In this document: positions 1 to 7,325 of the stretch, in pieces | Numbering within the stretch: the first letter of the stretch is position 1 | How the letters are laid out: every line of letters starts with the position of its first letter | From: GCA-002688135 sp964536565 | Lineage (GTDB): Bacteria; Patescibacteriota; Patescibacteriia; Magasanikbacterales; GCA-002688135 | Direction: 5' to 3' | Length of the DNA: 18,479 nt | Assembly (NCBI GenBank): GCA_964536565.1 | Contig: CAZHXK010000022.1 | Coordinates: forward strand, 1 to 18,479 | Notes under the pieces: generated by a model | What the model saw: the letters and a program-made list of their open reading frames with translations, nothing else | Database searches by the model: none | What the model was told of the DNA's origin: nothing | Position numbers and translations under genes: made by a program

Positions 1-215
1 CGATACGAAATCTCATCAACAATCAAATACTCACTTTCGTAGTAGTTTGGCTCCATCGAAGCACCCTTCACGTAAAATGGCTTAAAAAGAAAATACCGAA
101 TGATCAGAATAGCTAAAAAGGAAAAAGCAGCTACACGAATGAGTTCCCAAAAAAAATAGCCTGCGCCTTTGCGCGGTTCCATCTCTGGTACATTATTCTT
201 CACGCCCATGCCCAT
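1..215 (-). CDS. lepB: Signal peptidase I, N-terminal part (cut by window edge)
   Basis: Seventy-one codons of a type I signal peptidase, which cleaves leader peptides from exported proteins at the outer face of the membrane. Residues about 24-44 form a hydrophobic anchor. It is followed by the family box GASMEP at 51-56, whose Ser53 is the expected nucleophile, and then by a short strand ending in EYLIVDEISYR. The lysine of the Ser/Lys dyad lies beyond the window edge. Two ATG codons are available, at 215 and 209; the first is chosen, and an in-frame TAG upstream rules out a longer start. No good ribosome binding site is seen. The gene follows the DUF192 gene after about 100 bases containing a small inverted repeat. 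Family call is firm from the SMEP box; function is known for the family, not shown here. Confidence 0.88.
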   Translation of the reverse strand, partial: MGMGVKNNVPEMEPRKGAGYFFWELIRVAAFSFLAILIIRYFLFKPFYVKGASMEPNYYESEYLIVDEISY

Positions 216-229
216 AGTTTCAAACTCAA

Positions 230-250
230 AACTCCATATATCATGGAGTT
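230..250 (-). terminator. Small perfect inverted repeat, possible weak terminator or lepB leader hairpin
   Basis: AACTCCAT and ATGGAGTT form a perfect 8-bp inverted repeat around a 5-nt loop, between the DUF192 stop and the lepB start. Read on the minus strand it is followed by a broken T-rich stretch (TTTTGAGTTT). It could weakly terminate the upstream transcript or fold in the lepB leader. The T tract is poor, so a termination role is uncertain. Confidence 0.35.
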
Positions 251-274
251 CCTATCGACTAAACTTATATTAAG

Positions 275-283
275 TTATCCACA
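275..283 (+). promoter_or_regulatory. DnaA-box-like 9-mer
   Basis: TTATCCACA matches the consensus DnaA box exactly. It lies in the short gap upstream of lepB, beside a possible minus-strand -10 (TAATAT at about 265-270). A second exact copy lies in the 16S promoter at 6269-6277. A 9-mer can occur by chance, and there is no cluster, so this is not an origin. A regulatory role is speculative. Confidence 0.3.
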
Positions 284-316
284 GTCTATCAGAATCCTAC
301 GTACAATACAAGCTAT

Positions 317-772
317 TTATTTATACTGAATATCAGCCAATGAGCCTATATATAAACCATATCTCTCAACAGAACCAGCATTCAGCTCCAATACTGTATC
401 CACTAACACTCCAGAGCCATAACGAGGCAATTCTGCACGAGGTACATCTAGCTCAGGGATAGGGACAAACGCATGAGAGCCAACAATAACACCATCTCGA
501 ATCCAGATAATATCAATCGGAAACTGCACACCACGCATCCAAAACGTCTGAACAGCTGGCTCATCGTACACAAACAGCATTCCTCTCCCCTCAGCAAGCA
601 TCTCACGCCCACCCAGACCTTTTGTCTGCTGAGGAAGCGTTCGCGCAACCTCAACATCAAAGTTCACATCACCAACAGAAACTACCGCACGACCATAACT
701 ACGCGTCTGATACAACCAATACGAAACAGAAATAACTATCACGATCGCAATAAAACCTAAAACTTTTTTCAT
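317..772 (-). CDS. DUF192 family membrane-anchored protein
   Basis: A 151-aa protein with a single N-terminal hydrophobic segment (about residues 4-22) and then a DUF192 domain. The family pattern is visible as FWMRGVQFPIDIIWI in the middle and VLELNAGSVERYGLYIGS near the C-terminus, along with the typical MLAEGRGMLFVYDE strand. Length agrees with the family. The anchor suggests the domain sits outside the membrane. The biochemical role of DUF192 is not established and none is proposed. Its ATG overlaps the gpsA stop by 4 nt (ATGA), so it is translationally coupled to gpsA and probably made from the same transcript. It stops with TAA about 100 bases before lepB. Confidence 0.85.
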   Translation of the reverse strand: MKKVLGFIAIVIVISVSYWLYQTRSYGRAVVSVGDVNFDVEVARTLPQQTKGLGGREMLAEGRGMLFVYDEPAVQTFWMRGVQFPIDIIWIRDGVIVGSHAFVPIPELDVPRAELPRYGSGVLVDTVLELNAGSVERYGLYIGSLADIQYK

Positions 773-1635
773 ATCATGGTTTCAAAAATCTCTTGAGCCT
801 GCGTCGGATTCCGAACAAGTTCATCCATCGCCACAAGTAATGCAAACTCAGAGAATCGATTACCCAAACGTTCTTTTAAAAATGTAATTGCTATAGCACC
901 CTCCCCTACTTTTGCATCAGACCCAGTTACCAATGATTCACCATACGTTCTATTTCGTGAAAATGGAGATGATACCGTACATACCAAATCCCCGATTCCC
1001 GCAGCACTAAACCACGTATCAGGATGACCTCCAAGAATCTGCAATAACTCACGAGACTCACGCGCAATTTCCGTCATCATAAACCCACGCATGTTACACC
1101 CCAACTCCAAAGCTTCCATAGCACCCATCAACGTCGCATATACGTTCTTAAGAACTGACAGCCAAGCCACGCCATGTACATCTTTCGATAACCGCACAAA
1201 CAACGATGTATCTTCAAACAACTTCTGAACAGCCTGAGAAAGAGACACATCATGTGTCGCAATCAACGCAAACGAAGATTTACCTTTCATAATCTCTTCT
1301 GCCATCATAGGACCGCACAATATCCCAAAGGGACGTTCCCCTAACTCCTCATGCAAAATCTCAGGAACTGTTTGCCCATTCGGGCTCAAACCCTTTGCAA
1401 TCGAAACAACCTCACAATCAGATTTCGCCAAGTCTGCAATCTTCTTTCCCAAATCATGATGAACTGACGTTGGCGCACACAAAAAAATCACATCTGCACG
1501 AGCAATCTCCTGCTCACAATTAACCTTCTTTTTTAAACATGATTCATCTACATCCCATATAACTGGCTCATGTTTTTCTAACAGCATTTCAATAGCCGAA
1601 CCAATCCTCCCCGCCCCGATAATAAAAATATTCAT
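769..1635 (-). CDS. gpsA: NAD(P)-dependent glycerol-3-phosphate dehydrogenase, short form
   Basis: The enzyme reduces dihydroxyacetone phosphate to sn-glycerol-3-phosphate, the entry to phospholipid synthesis, in the cytoplasm. The Rossmann glycine motif is IGAGRIGSA (6-14). Further landmarks are SIAKGLSPNG, GPMMAEEI, the catalytic-lysine segment VLKNVYA, GIGDL and SRN in SSPFSRNRTYG, all as expected for GpsA. At 288 aa it is about 40-50 residues shorter than usual. Most of the loss is just after the second beta strand, where the family's region with the YLP motif is missing. The upstream signal is an extended -10 (TGCTATAAT) ending 8 nt before the ATG, with no ribosome binding site, so the mRNA is probably leaderless. 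It lies 20 bp after the VIT gene and overlaps the DUF192 gene by 4 nt. Family call is firm; activity of the shortened form is inferred. Confidence 0.9.
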   Translation of the reverse strand: MNIFIIGAGRIGSAIEMLLEKHEPVIWDVDESCLKKKVNCEQEIARADVIFLCAPTSVHHDLGKKIADLAKSDCEVVSIAKGLSPNGQTVPEILHEELGERPFGILCGPMMAEEIMKGKSSFALIATHDVSLSQAVQKLFEDTSLFVRLSKDVHGVAWLSVLKNVYATLMGAMEALELGCNMRGFMMTEIARESRELLQILGGHPDTWFSAAGIGDLVCTVSSPFSRNRTYGESLVTGSDAKVGEGAIAITFLKERLGNRFSEFALLVAMDELVRNPTQAQEIFETMI

Positions 1636-1643
1636 AGGATGCG

Positions 1644-1652
1644 ATTATAGCA
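1644..1652 (-). promoter_or_regulatory. Extended -10 promoter of gpsA
   Basis: Minus-strand TGCTATAAT is a full extended -10 without a recognisable -35. The -10 ends 8 nt before the gpsA ATG, so transcription should begin within about 2 nt of the start codon. Confidence 0.6.
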
Positions 1653-1655
1653 CGA

Positions 1656-2372
1656 TCAAATCATTGGTACATACACACCAGCTAATTTAGCTATCGCATA
1701 ACCAATTAACGCAGCTCCAAGCGAAACCGACATCATTTCAAAGCCACTCTTCCATGGATTTTTATGAGTCAATTTAGTTTTATACGCACCAACAGCAAAC
1801 AGAACAATCACACTCAATACAATCGAAACCCACAGAGCATTCGATAATCCAAAGATAAAATAGGCTGATAACGGAATCACACCACCAAGAATATAACTCA
1901 CACCCATAATCAGCGCATTCGAACTTGGTTGTTCCAAATTTTCTGAAATAATCTTTAATTCATGATAAGCCATCTCCTCAAGCATCACTGCGGGATTCTT
2001 CATGAGCCGAGCAACAATAATATCAACCTCCTTTTTTGTAAATCCTTTCTTCGTATAAATCTCCTTGAGCTCTTCCTCCTCTTGTTCTGGATGATTCTTA
2101 ATTTGCCATTTCTCTTCCTCCAAGTATCGCTCCAACAATTCACGCTCAGACTTACTTGATAGATACGTCCCCGCCGCCATCGATAAACTTTCCACCGCAA
2201 TCACCACCAAGCCTGACAAAAGCACAACAAATTTCGATCCTGTTCCAACTGAAATTCCAGTCACCGCACCAAGCGTCGATACAACTCCATCCCCCAACCC
2301 AAAAACTGCTTCACGCAATCTACTCGAATTCTGGGCAGACTTCGTATTAAGTTCATGGTATGATAGTTTCAT
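1656..2372 (-). CDS. VIT1/CCC1 family Fe2+/Mn2+ transporter-like membrane protein
   Basis: A 238-aa membrane protein of the VIT/CCC1 family, whose characterised members move ferrous iron or manganese. Residues about 19-45 (AVFGLGDGVVSTLGAVTG) match the family's first helix with its conserved GDG. A second helix ends in SMAAGTYLSSKSE. A charged helical cytosolic region follows at about 73-145, rich in Glu (EEEKWQ, EEEELKEIY, LEEMAYHEL), where family members bind metal. Three more membrane helices complete the protein (about 152-175, 180-200, 212-236). The start follows a perfect extended -10 (TGATATAAT) by 6 nt, so the message is predicted to begin at the ATG. Metal identity and direction of transport cannot be read from sequence. 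Confidence 0.88.
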   Translation of the reverse strand: MKLSYHELNTKSAQNSSRLREAVFGLGDGVVSTLGAVTGISVGTGSKFVVLLSGLVVIAVESLSMAAGTYLSSKSERELLERYLEEEKWQIKNHPEQEEEELKEIYTKKGFTKKEVDIIVARLMKNPAVMLEEMAYHELKIISENLEQPSSNALIMGVSYILGGVIPLSAYFIFGLSNALWVSIVLSVIVLFAVGAYKTKLTHKNPWKSGFEMMSVSLGAALIGYAIAKLAGVYVPMI

Positions 2373-2378
2373 GCAATC

Positions 2379-2387
2379 ATTATATCA
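2379..2387 (-). promoter_or_regulatory. Extended -10 promoter of the VIT-family gene
   Basis: Minus-strand TGATATAAT. Six bases separate the -10 from the ATG at 2372, so the usual +1 distance falls on the A of the start codon. No -35 is seen; the terminator of the upstream gene occupies that region. Confidence 0.62.
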
Positions 2388-2391
2388 CAAT

Positions 2392-2414
2392 AAAAAAAGG
2401 ACCTCATGAGGCCC
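2392..2414 (-). terminator. Intrinsic terminator of the DUF3841 gene
   Basis: Minus-strand hairpin GGGCCTCATGAGGTCC followed by seven T residues, 40 nt after the DUF3841 stop. Confidence 0.75.
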
Positions 2415-2453
2415 AAGCTCTACAAAGAATTAATACGCACACCACACCAGCAA

Positions 2454-3026
2454 TCACCTCGAAACAAAATGAGTTACATTCGTTACTTCTTCCCAATAAA
2501 TCTCCTCAAGACATGCCTGAACATGAGTTAACTCGCCGCTCCAGTCCGTACCAGAATGCTCACGAATAAGAGGGATATCAAATACACGATTCCAACTTCG
2601 AACCTTCTCTAACTCAAGCTTATTATGCTCTTGTGAAGTCACACCCACACCTTTTCGTCGAATATATGAATCCCACTCTCCTTCCGTCAATGCAAGAAAA
2701 TTATTACTCAGAACACTATGCCACGAACTAAACTCAGAGAGCAGCACACGATCACGAGGAACAACACACTCAATACGAACCTGCTGCGTACCCGTTTCTG
2801 CATGACAACTTTTTCGCAAATCAGGCTTTGGCATCTGCCATGCCCAAATTGGAAAACGGCCCGCATAACGTTTCAATCGTAAATTCATCTGACGCATCAT
2901 AAATTGATACGCCGCTTTAAAATCTCGATCAGCACGACGACCATCCGCACGCATCACCCCACTCTTTTCAAATGTCTCAAAAAATACAAGCGGTTGAATC
3001 GTCCACAAACGAATCATATCTGACAT
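2454..3026 (-). CDS. DUF3841 family protein
   Basis: A 190-aa soluble protein resembling the DUF3841 family. It begins with the family-type IRLWTIQP. Other family-like segments are FPIWAWQMPKPDLRKS, RVLLSEFSSWHSVLSN, KVRSWNRVFDI and the C-terminal VQACLEEIYWEEVTNVTHFVSR. The pattern is an alternating strand/helix fold with many Trp residues. The function of the family is unknown to me and none is assigned. Unlike the neighbouring leaderless genes it has a conventional start: GGAGG 4 nt before the ATG, and a TTGACA/TAGTTT promoter about 30-55 nt upstream. It ends in TGA and is followed by a clear terminator, so it is a single-gene unit between the tRNA transcript and the VIT gene. Confidence 0.75.
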   Translation of the reverse strand: MSDMIRLWTIQPLVFFETFEKSGVMRADGRRADRDFKAAYQFMMRQMNLRLKRYAGRFPIWAWQMPKPDLRKSCHAETGTQQVRIECVVPRDRVLLSEFSSWHSVLSNNFLALTEGEWDSYIRRKGVGVTSQEHNKLELEKVRSWNRVFDIPLIREHSGTDWSGELTHVQACLEEIYWEEVTNVTHFVSR

Positions 3027-3054
3027 ACATCCTCCACATAAAATGAACTTCTAA

Positions 3055-3083
3055 AAACTAAATCAAATATCAATTTTTGTCAA
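3055..3083 (-). promoter_or_regulatory. Promoter of the DUF3841 gene
   Basis: TTGACA (3078-3083) and TAGTTT (3055-3060) with a 17-bp spacer on the minus strand. Predicted start near 3048 gives a leader of about 22 nt carrying GGAGG. The -35 touches the T tract of the tRNA terminator. Confidence 0.65.
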
Positions 3084-3084
3084 T

Positions 3085-3104
3085 AAAAAAACAGCCTCTC
3101 GGCT
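3085..3104 (-). terminator. Intrinsic terminator of the tRNA transcript
   Basis: Minus-strand hairpin AGCC-GAGA-GGCT followed closely by seven T residues, about 25 nt after tRNA-Val. Confidence 0.7.
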
Positions 3105-3127
3105 TTAAAAAGACCCCGCAGTCAGAC

Positions 3128-3204
3128 TGGTGCGCACACCTGGATTTGAACCGGGGACCTCCACAATGTCAATGTGGCGCTCTAACCAACTGAGCTATGC
3201 GCGC
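3128..3204 (-). tRNA. tRNA-Val (GAC), CCA encoded
   Basis: The minus strand folds as a full cloverleaf. Acceptor GCGCGCA pairs with TGTGCGC (one G-U). The D stem is GCTC/GAGC. The anticodon arm is CCACA-TTGACAT-TGTGG with anticodon GAC (valine, GUC). The T loop is TTCAAAT. The T stem CCCGG/CCAGG carries one C-A mismatch. The 3' CCA is encoded at 3128-3130. It is the last gene of a two-tRNA transcript ended by the terminator at 3085-3104. Confidence 0.95.
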
Positions 3205-3270
3205 ATGAGTTTATTTAATTGTAAAACATTACGTCGTGCACACAGCAATGTTCGTTGCGATCGCAAATAC

Positions 3271-3317
3271 GGTTTTTATAAGTCGCCTTCGGCTCCGGCC
3301 AACTGAGCTATGCGCGC
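3271..3317 (-). repeat. Partial copy of the tRNA-Val 5' half fused to a GCC-GAA-GGC hairpin
   Basis: Positions 3299-3317 repeat 19 nt of the tRNA-Val 5' end (3186-3204) exactly: acceptor 5' strand and the start of the D arm. On the minus strand the copy then leaves the tRNA sequence and runs into a GCC-GAA-GGC hairpin (3285-3293) and GACTTATAAAAACC. The T loop and 3' acceptor strand are absent, so this is not a tRNA. It lies 113 bp upstream of the matching tRNA, between tRNA-Ile and tRNA-Val in the same transcript. A 12-bp palindrome, TTGCGATCGCAA, follows at 3255-3266. Confidence 0.8.
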
Positions 3318-3352
3318 TCTTTTCTAGGAACACGAACAGAATAAACACATCA

Positions 3353-3429
3353 TGGTGGGCACGGATGGATTTGAACCATCGACCTCGTCATTATCAGTGA
3401 CGCGCTCTAACCAACTGAGCTACGCGCCC
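3353..3429 (-). tRNA. tRNA-Ile (GAT), CCA encoded
   Basis: Minus-strand cloverleaf. Acceptor GGGCGCG/CGTGCCC (one G-U), D stem GCTC/GAGC, anticodon arm CGTCA-CTGATAA-TGACG with anticodon GAT (isoleucine, AUC), T arm GATGG-TTCAAAT-CCATC. The 3' CCA is encoded at 3353-3355. tRNA-Ile(GAT) is commonly found in the 16S-23S spacer. Here it is downstream of 16S on the same strand but separated from it by a terminator and an opposite-strand gene. Confidence 0.96.
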
Positions 3430-3496
3430 ATATTTAAAACATGGGTACCATTTAGATATCTTAATTGTGAATCAGCATGCGTGGCGAGCGCTATGC

Positions 3497-3538
3497 GTTT
3501 TTTATAGTCGGCTTCGCCTGGGCCAACTGAGCTACGCG
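3497..3538 (-). repeat. Partial copy of the tRNA-Ile 5' half fused to a GGC-GAA-GCC hairpin
   Basis: Positions 3523-3538 repeat 16 nt of tRNA-Ile (3411-3426) exactly. The copy then continues on the minus strand into GGC-GAA-GCC (3510-3518) and GACTATAAAAAACG. It is the counterpart of the element at 3271-3317. The same hairpin is present with swapped bases, followed by nearly the same GACT(T)ATAAAAA tail, 112 bp upstream of the matching tRNA. It is not a complete tRNA and lies about 32 nt after the predicted transcript start. Confidence 0.8.
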
Positions 3539-3577
3539 AGTATCAATAGACCTCAAACAACACACCGCAACGGCAAT

Positions 3578-3606
3578 AGAATACAAAATATACCATTCCT
3601 TGTAAA
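3578..3606 (-). promoter_or_regulatory. Promoter of the tRNA-Ile/tRNA-Val transcript
   Basis: TTTACA (3601-3606) and TATTCT (3578-3583) with a 17-bp spacer on the minus strand; predicted start near 3571. It is back to back with the + strand promoter at 3615-3642. Confidence 0.6.
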
Positions 3607-3614
3607 GAGGACAC

Positions 3615-3642
3615 TTGACCAAACAGTCAAAAAGGTTATGAT
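3615..3642 (+). promoter_or_regulatory. Promoter of the 126-aa gene
   Basis: TTGACC, 16-bp spacer, TATGAT. Predicted start near 3649. The leader of about 20 nt contains AAAGGGG before the ATG at 3670. Confidence 0.65.
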
Positions 3643-3669
3643 GTCTAAAGCTCATTAAAGGGGACGTCA

Positions 3670-4050
3670 ATGAATACCACAGACAGCAGAACGCATCATA
3701 AAACATACCATTCCCAACCAATCCTCACATTCCAAGATAAACGCTTTTTGACAGGCTATGCTGAGATTGCTGCTCACCTCGGCCCTCCAAATGCCATAAG
3801 TTATATCGTCGTCAACCCAAACTGGACGATAGATAACGACAGGGGAAAATGGAATGTAACTACAGGACCATTGCCCCTGCTCATCCCAGCATCTGACGTT
3901 GATGGATCGTTCGAACTCATCGGCGAACACGGATACAAAGACAAAACCATCAAAATGTACCGACGAAAGTACCTATACACCGGAAGCGATACAGAAATCA
4001 TTGATGCATTTTTGCAAAGCTTTAAAGCATGCATCGGCCAACCACAGTAA
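3670..4050 (+). CDS. Uncharacterised 126-aa protein
   Basis: I do not recognise a family. The protein is soluble, with no signal peptide or membrane segment. The N-terminus is polar and His-rich (THHKTYHSQ). The middle is strand-rich (AISYIVVNPNWTI, GKWNVTTGPLPLLIP) and the C-terminus probably helical (DTEIIDAFLQSFKACIG). It is very probably a real gene. It has a good -35/-10 pair, an AAAGGGG ribosome binding site 6-7 nt before the ATG, and a strong terminator 10 nt after its stop. It sits alone on the + strand between the 16S terminator and the tRNA promoter, the position where a spacer tRNA/23S would lie in a linked rRNA operon. It may be a later insertion there, which is inference. Confidence 0.75.
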   Translation: MNTTDSRTHHKTYHSQPILTFQDKRFLTGYAEIAAHLGPPNAISYIVVNPNWTIDNDRGKWNVTTGPLPLLIPASDVDGSFELIGEHGYKDKTIKMYRRKYLYTGSDTEIIDAFLQSFKACIGQPQ

Positions 4051-4059
4051 AATCACGTA

Positions 4060-4086
4060 CCTGCGATAACACATCGCAGGTTTTTT
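4060..4086 (+). terminator. Intrinsic terminator of the 126-aa gene
   Basis: CCTGCGAT-AACAC-ATCGCAGG followed by six T residues: a perfect 8-bp stem. Confidence 0.9.
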
Positions 4087-4091
4087 AATAC

Positions 4092-4115
4092 AAAAAAGCC
4101 TCCACAGTTATGGAG
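4092..4115 (-). terminator. Intrinsic terminator of the 16S rRNA transcript
   Basis: Minus-strand CTCCA-TAACTG-TGGAG, then GC and six T residues. It faces the + strand terminator at 4060-4086, so two convergent units end here. It makes 16S a self-contained transcript. Confidence 0.75.
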
Positions 4116-4147
4116 ATCTTCAGAATAAGCAATAAAGAGTCTTCTAC

Positions 4148-4177
4148 TTAGTAAGGAATTCCTCTGGGAATTCACTC
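4148..4177 (-). other. 16S trailer half of the rRNA processing stem
   Basis: 4148-4164 is exactly complementary to the leader at 5984-6000 (17 bp). 4165-4177 continues the helix against 5955-5966 with one irregularity. Such 16S-flanking helices are the usual substrate of RNase III-type processing; cleavage here is inferred. Between this stem and the mature 3' end (4178-4323) the trailer holds further hairpins, such as CTTATACG/CGTATAAG near 4216-4240, and no gene. Confidence 0.85.
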
Positions 4178-4323
4178 GGGTGTTTTTGTTTGCCTATAGG
4201 ACGAATCCTGTAAGCGACTTATACGAAGAAGTTCCGTATAAGCCTCGACATCTAGGCGGACTCACATACATTCCACAAGTGAAATACATATGAGATCCGT
4301 ATGAGTATAAAATTTTCTCCCTA

Positions 4324-5843
<1,520 letters not shown>

Positions 5844-6280
5844 AATTACAAACCGAAGTTTGCAACCTTGAGAAATCGATTAAGATCCCTATTACTGTTG
5901 CATCATTGAAGATGCTCGAGTTGCCACATGCTGTGAAGCATATGACGAATAGATGAGTGGTTCCCATGTGTCAGATGACACACGAGGAATTCCTTACTAA
6001 ATAATTGACTCTGCAATGTACCACAAGGGTCCATTGCAATTGTGATGTATCTTGACAAATACATCATGTTAGGTTTATTGCTTGGTCGATGACATCGCTC
6101 TAGATAAACGATGTCGTCATTACATTGTGACTGAACTGTCACCCTTTCAAAATCTTTTAAAAAAGAAAATACCGCCTGGCGCTCATATCATTTTACTGAA
6201 ATGAATGCATAGTAGCAGTACTGAATTCAGTGGTTTCGCCGGAATTGCGACCTGTCGAATACTTCGAATGTGGATAACCT
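5844..6280 (-). other. Structured 16S rRNA leader, including the leader half of the processing stem
   Basis: About 437 nt between the predicted start (~6280) and the mature 5' end, without a credible gene. The processing-stem half is 5955-6000: GAGTGGTTCCCA, a small side hairpin TGTGTC-AGAT-GACACA (5967-5982), and the 17-nt block complementary to the trailer. Other hairpins are CAAAC-CGAA-GTTTG (5849-5862), GCATC/GATGC (5900-5915), ATGCT-GTGA-AGCAT (5928-5941), GATGTAT/ATACATC (6044-6065) and a 10-bp stem at 6088-6118. No clear boxA antitermination element was recognised. Confidence 0.75.
6269..6277 (-). promoter_or_regulatory. DnaA-box-like 9-mer at the 16S start site
   Basis: Minus-strand TTATCCACA, an exact DnaA box match, begins 3 nt after the predicted 16S start (~6280). 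Binding there could affect initiation, but a single 9-mer is weak evidence. Confidence 0.35.
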
Positions 6281-6286
6281 GCCACA

Positions 6287-6315
6287 AGTATAATAGAGGT
6301 CGCATTTCATGTCAA
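6287..6315 (-). promoter_or_regulatory. Promoter of the 16S rRNA unit
   Basis: TTGACA (6310-6315), 17-bp spacer, TATACT (6287-6292) on the minus strand: the best canonical promoter in the window, as expected for rRNA. Confidence 0.82.
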
Positions 6316-6353
6316 CCCCCTTATAAGCAATATAATCCACAGTTTTTTGTATT

Positions 6354-6376
6354 AAAAAACGACCCTCTTGGGGTCG
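6354..6376 (-). terminator. Intrinsic terminator of the NYN gene
   Basis: Minus-strand stem CGACCC/GGGTCG followed by six T residues, 14 nt after the NYN stop. It isolates that gene from the 16S promoter just downstream. Confidence 0.85.
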
Positions 6377-6389
6377 CCTACTCTTATAC

Positions 6390-7214
6390 CTACGAAGCGC
6401 CCAAAACCTGAGCCCTTTCAAATTCGCCAGTAACAGAAGTATCGTACATGGGATTGGTAGCCTCATCAGCAAGCTGACACTCTTCACTGACTCTACCACC
6501 ATCTCGATCACGAGTCTCAAAGAAGATAAATCGCTCTCGTTCGGGGAGATCAGCAGGCTCATCCTGAGACATAATCACCAACCGATCGACACGCGTCTTC
6601 AGTCGAGGACTCGTTGCACCACGTGGACCATACACCTCAACTCGAACACCGTATGCACGCAACATCTGCACGGTATTCATAAAGTCACCATCACCACTAA
6701 TAATGACAATGGTAGTCAAAGGCCTGCCGCTGTTGAGCGATCGCACGTACTCATTCCAAACATGATTGATCAGCTCGCGATCAACAATACCTTCATCATC
6801 GCGATACGGCGATGAGGTCGTTTCGGATTCACCGGGTTGACGAGGTCGATCTGACCGTCGCGAACGCCCTCCTGCCCGATGCAACGAAAGCCTGGTCGGA
6901 GGAAAATATTTCTTCGCAACAGTCACCACCTGAAACCCAGCTCGCTCAAGAACGTTTTTCATCTTGAGTTTGAATGCCACATCTTCCTGTTCAAAATCGA
7001 CAGCCACACGCTTCACCACACACCGAGATGTAAAACCTGGTGGAACGTATCTATCAATGTCGGCAACAATGTTCTTAAACGACAAACGCGCATCTTCATT
7101 CGGATTTTCGTAATCCGCAGCCCTTGCCGCGGAATGCTTCGCGTTCGGTGTGTCCATGATCACAAATACGCGATCTTCCTTGGGAACGATATTATCAAGC
7201 GCGCAGTCATCCAT
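6390..7214 (-). CDS. NYN domain (LabA/DUF88-like) putative ribonuclease
   Basis: A 274-aa protein with the PIN-like NYN fold, found in putative metal-dependent ribonucleases acting on structured RNA. Strand 1 is VFVIMDTPN (16-24), with Asp21 in the usual acidic position. The second acidic cluster is probably DRELINHVW (145-153). The family hallmark SGDGDF is at 173-178, followed by MNTVQMLRAYGVRVEVYGP. A basic, disordered-looking insertion (about 108-140, rich in Arg and Ser) and an acidic tail of about 55 residues flank the core. The start has AGAGGAG 6 nt upstream and its own TTGACA/TAAGAT promoter; a hairpin-T terminator follows. It lies directly upstream of the 16S unit on the same strand, which makes an rRNA or tRNA substrate tempting but unproven. 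Confidence 0.85.
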   Translation of the reverse strand: MDDCALDNIVPKEDRVFVIMDTPNAKHSAARAADYENPNEDARLSFKNIVADIDRYVPPGFTSRCVVKRVAVDFEQEDVAFKLKMKNVLERAGFQVVTVAKKYFPPTRLSLHRAGGRSRRSDRPRQPGESETTSSPYRDDEGIVDRELINHVWNEYVRSLNSGRPLTTIVIISGDGDFMNTVQMLRAYGVRVEVYGPRGATSPRLKTRVDRLVIMSQDEPADLPERERFIFFETRDRDGGRVSEECQLADEATNPMYDTSVTGEFERAQVLGAS

Positions 7215-7267
7215 GCGTGACTCCTCTTACTCTGTGTCCTTCGACTATTTAAAGACCTCACTGATCT

Positions 7268-7296
7268 ATCTTAGTATATAAAAAAAATGTTGTCAA
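7268..7296 (-). promoter_or_regulatory. Promoter of the NYN gene
   Basis: TTGACA (7291-7296), 17-bp spacer, TAAGAT (7268-7273) on the minus strand. Leader of about 46 nt with a good ribosome binding site. Confidence 0.72.
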
Positions 7297-7325
7297 CACT
7301 ACGATAGTTTGTCGGTTTTTTCAAA

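Noticed and set aside
3244..3540. Split or intron-containing tRNA genes
   Set aside because: No matching 3' half, T arm or CCA follows either 5' piece, and complete tRNAs with the same 5' ends are next to them.
6205..6562. Small frames across the 16S promoter and the NYN 3' end
   Set aside because: They overlap a clear promoter, terminator or the NYN gene and have no supporting signals.
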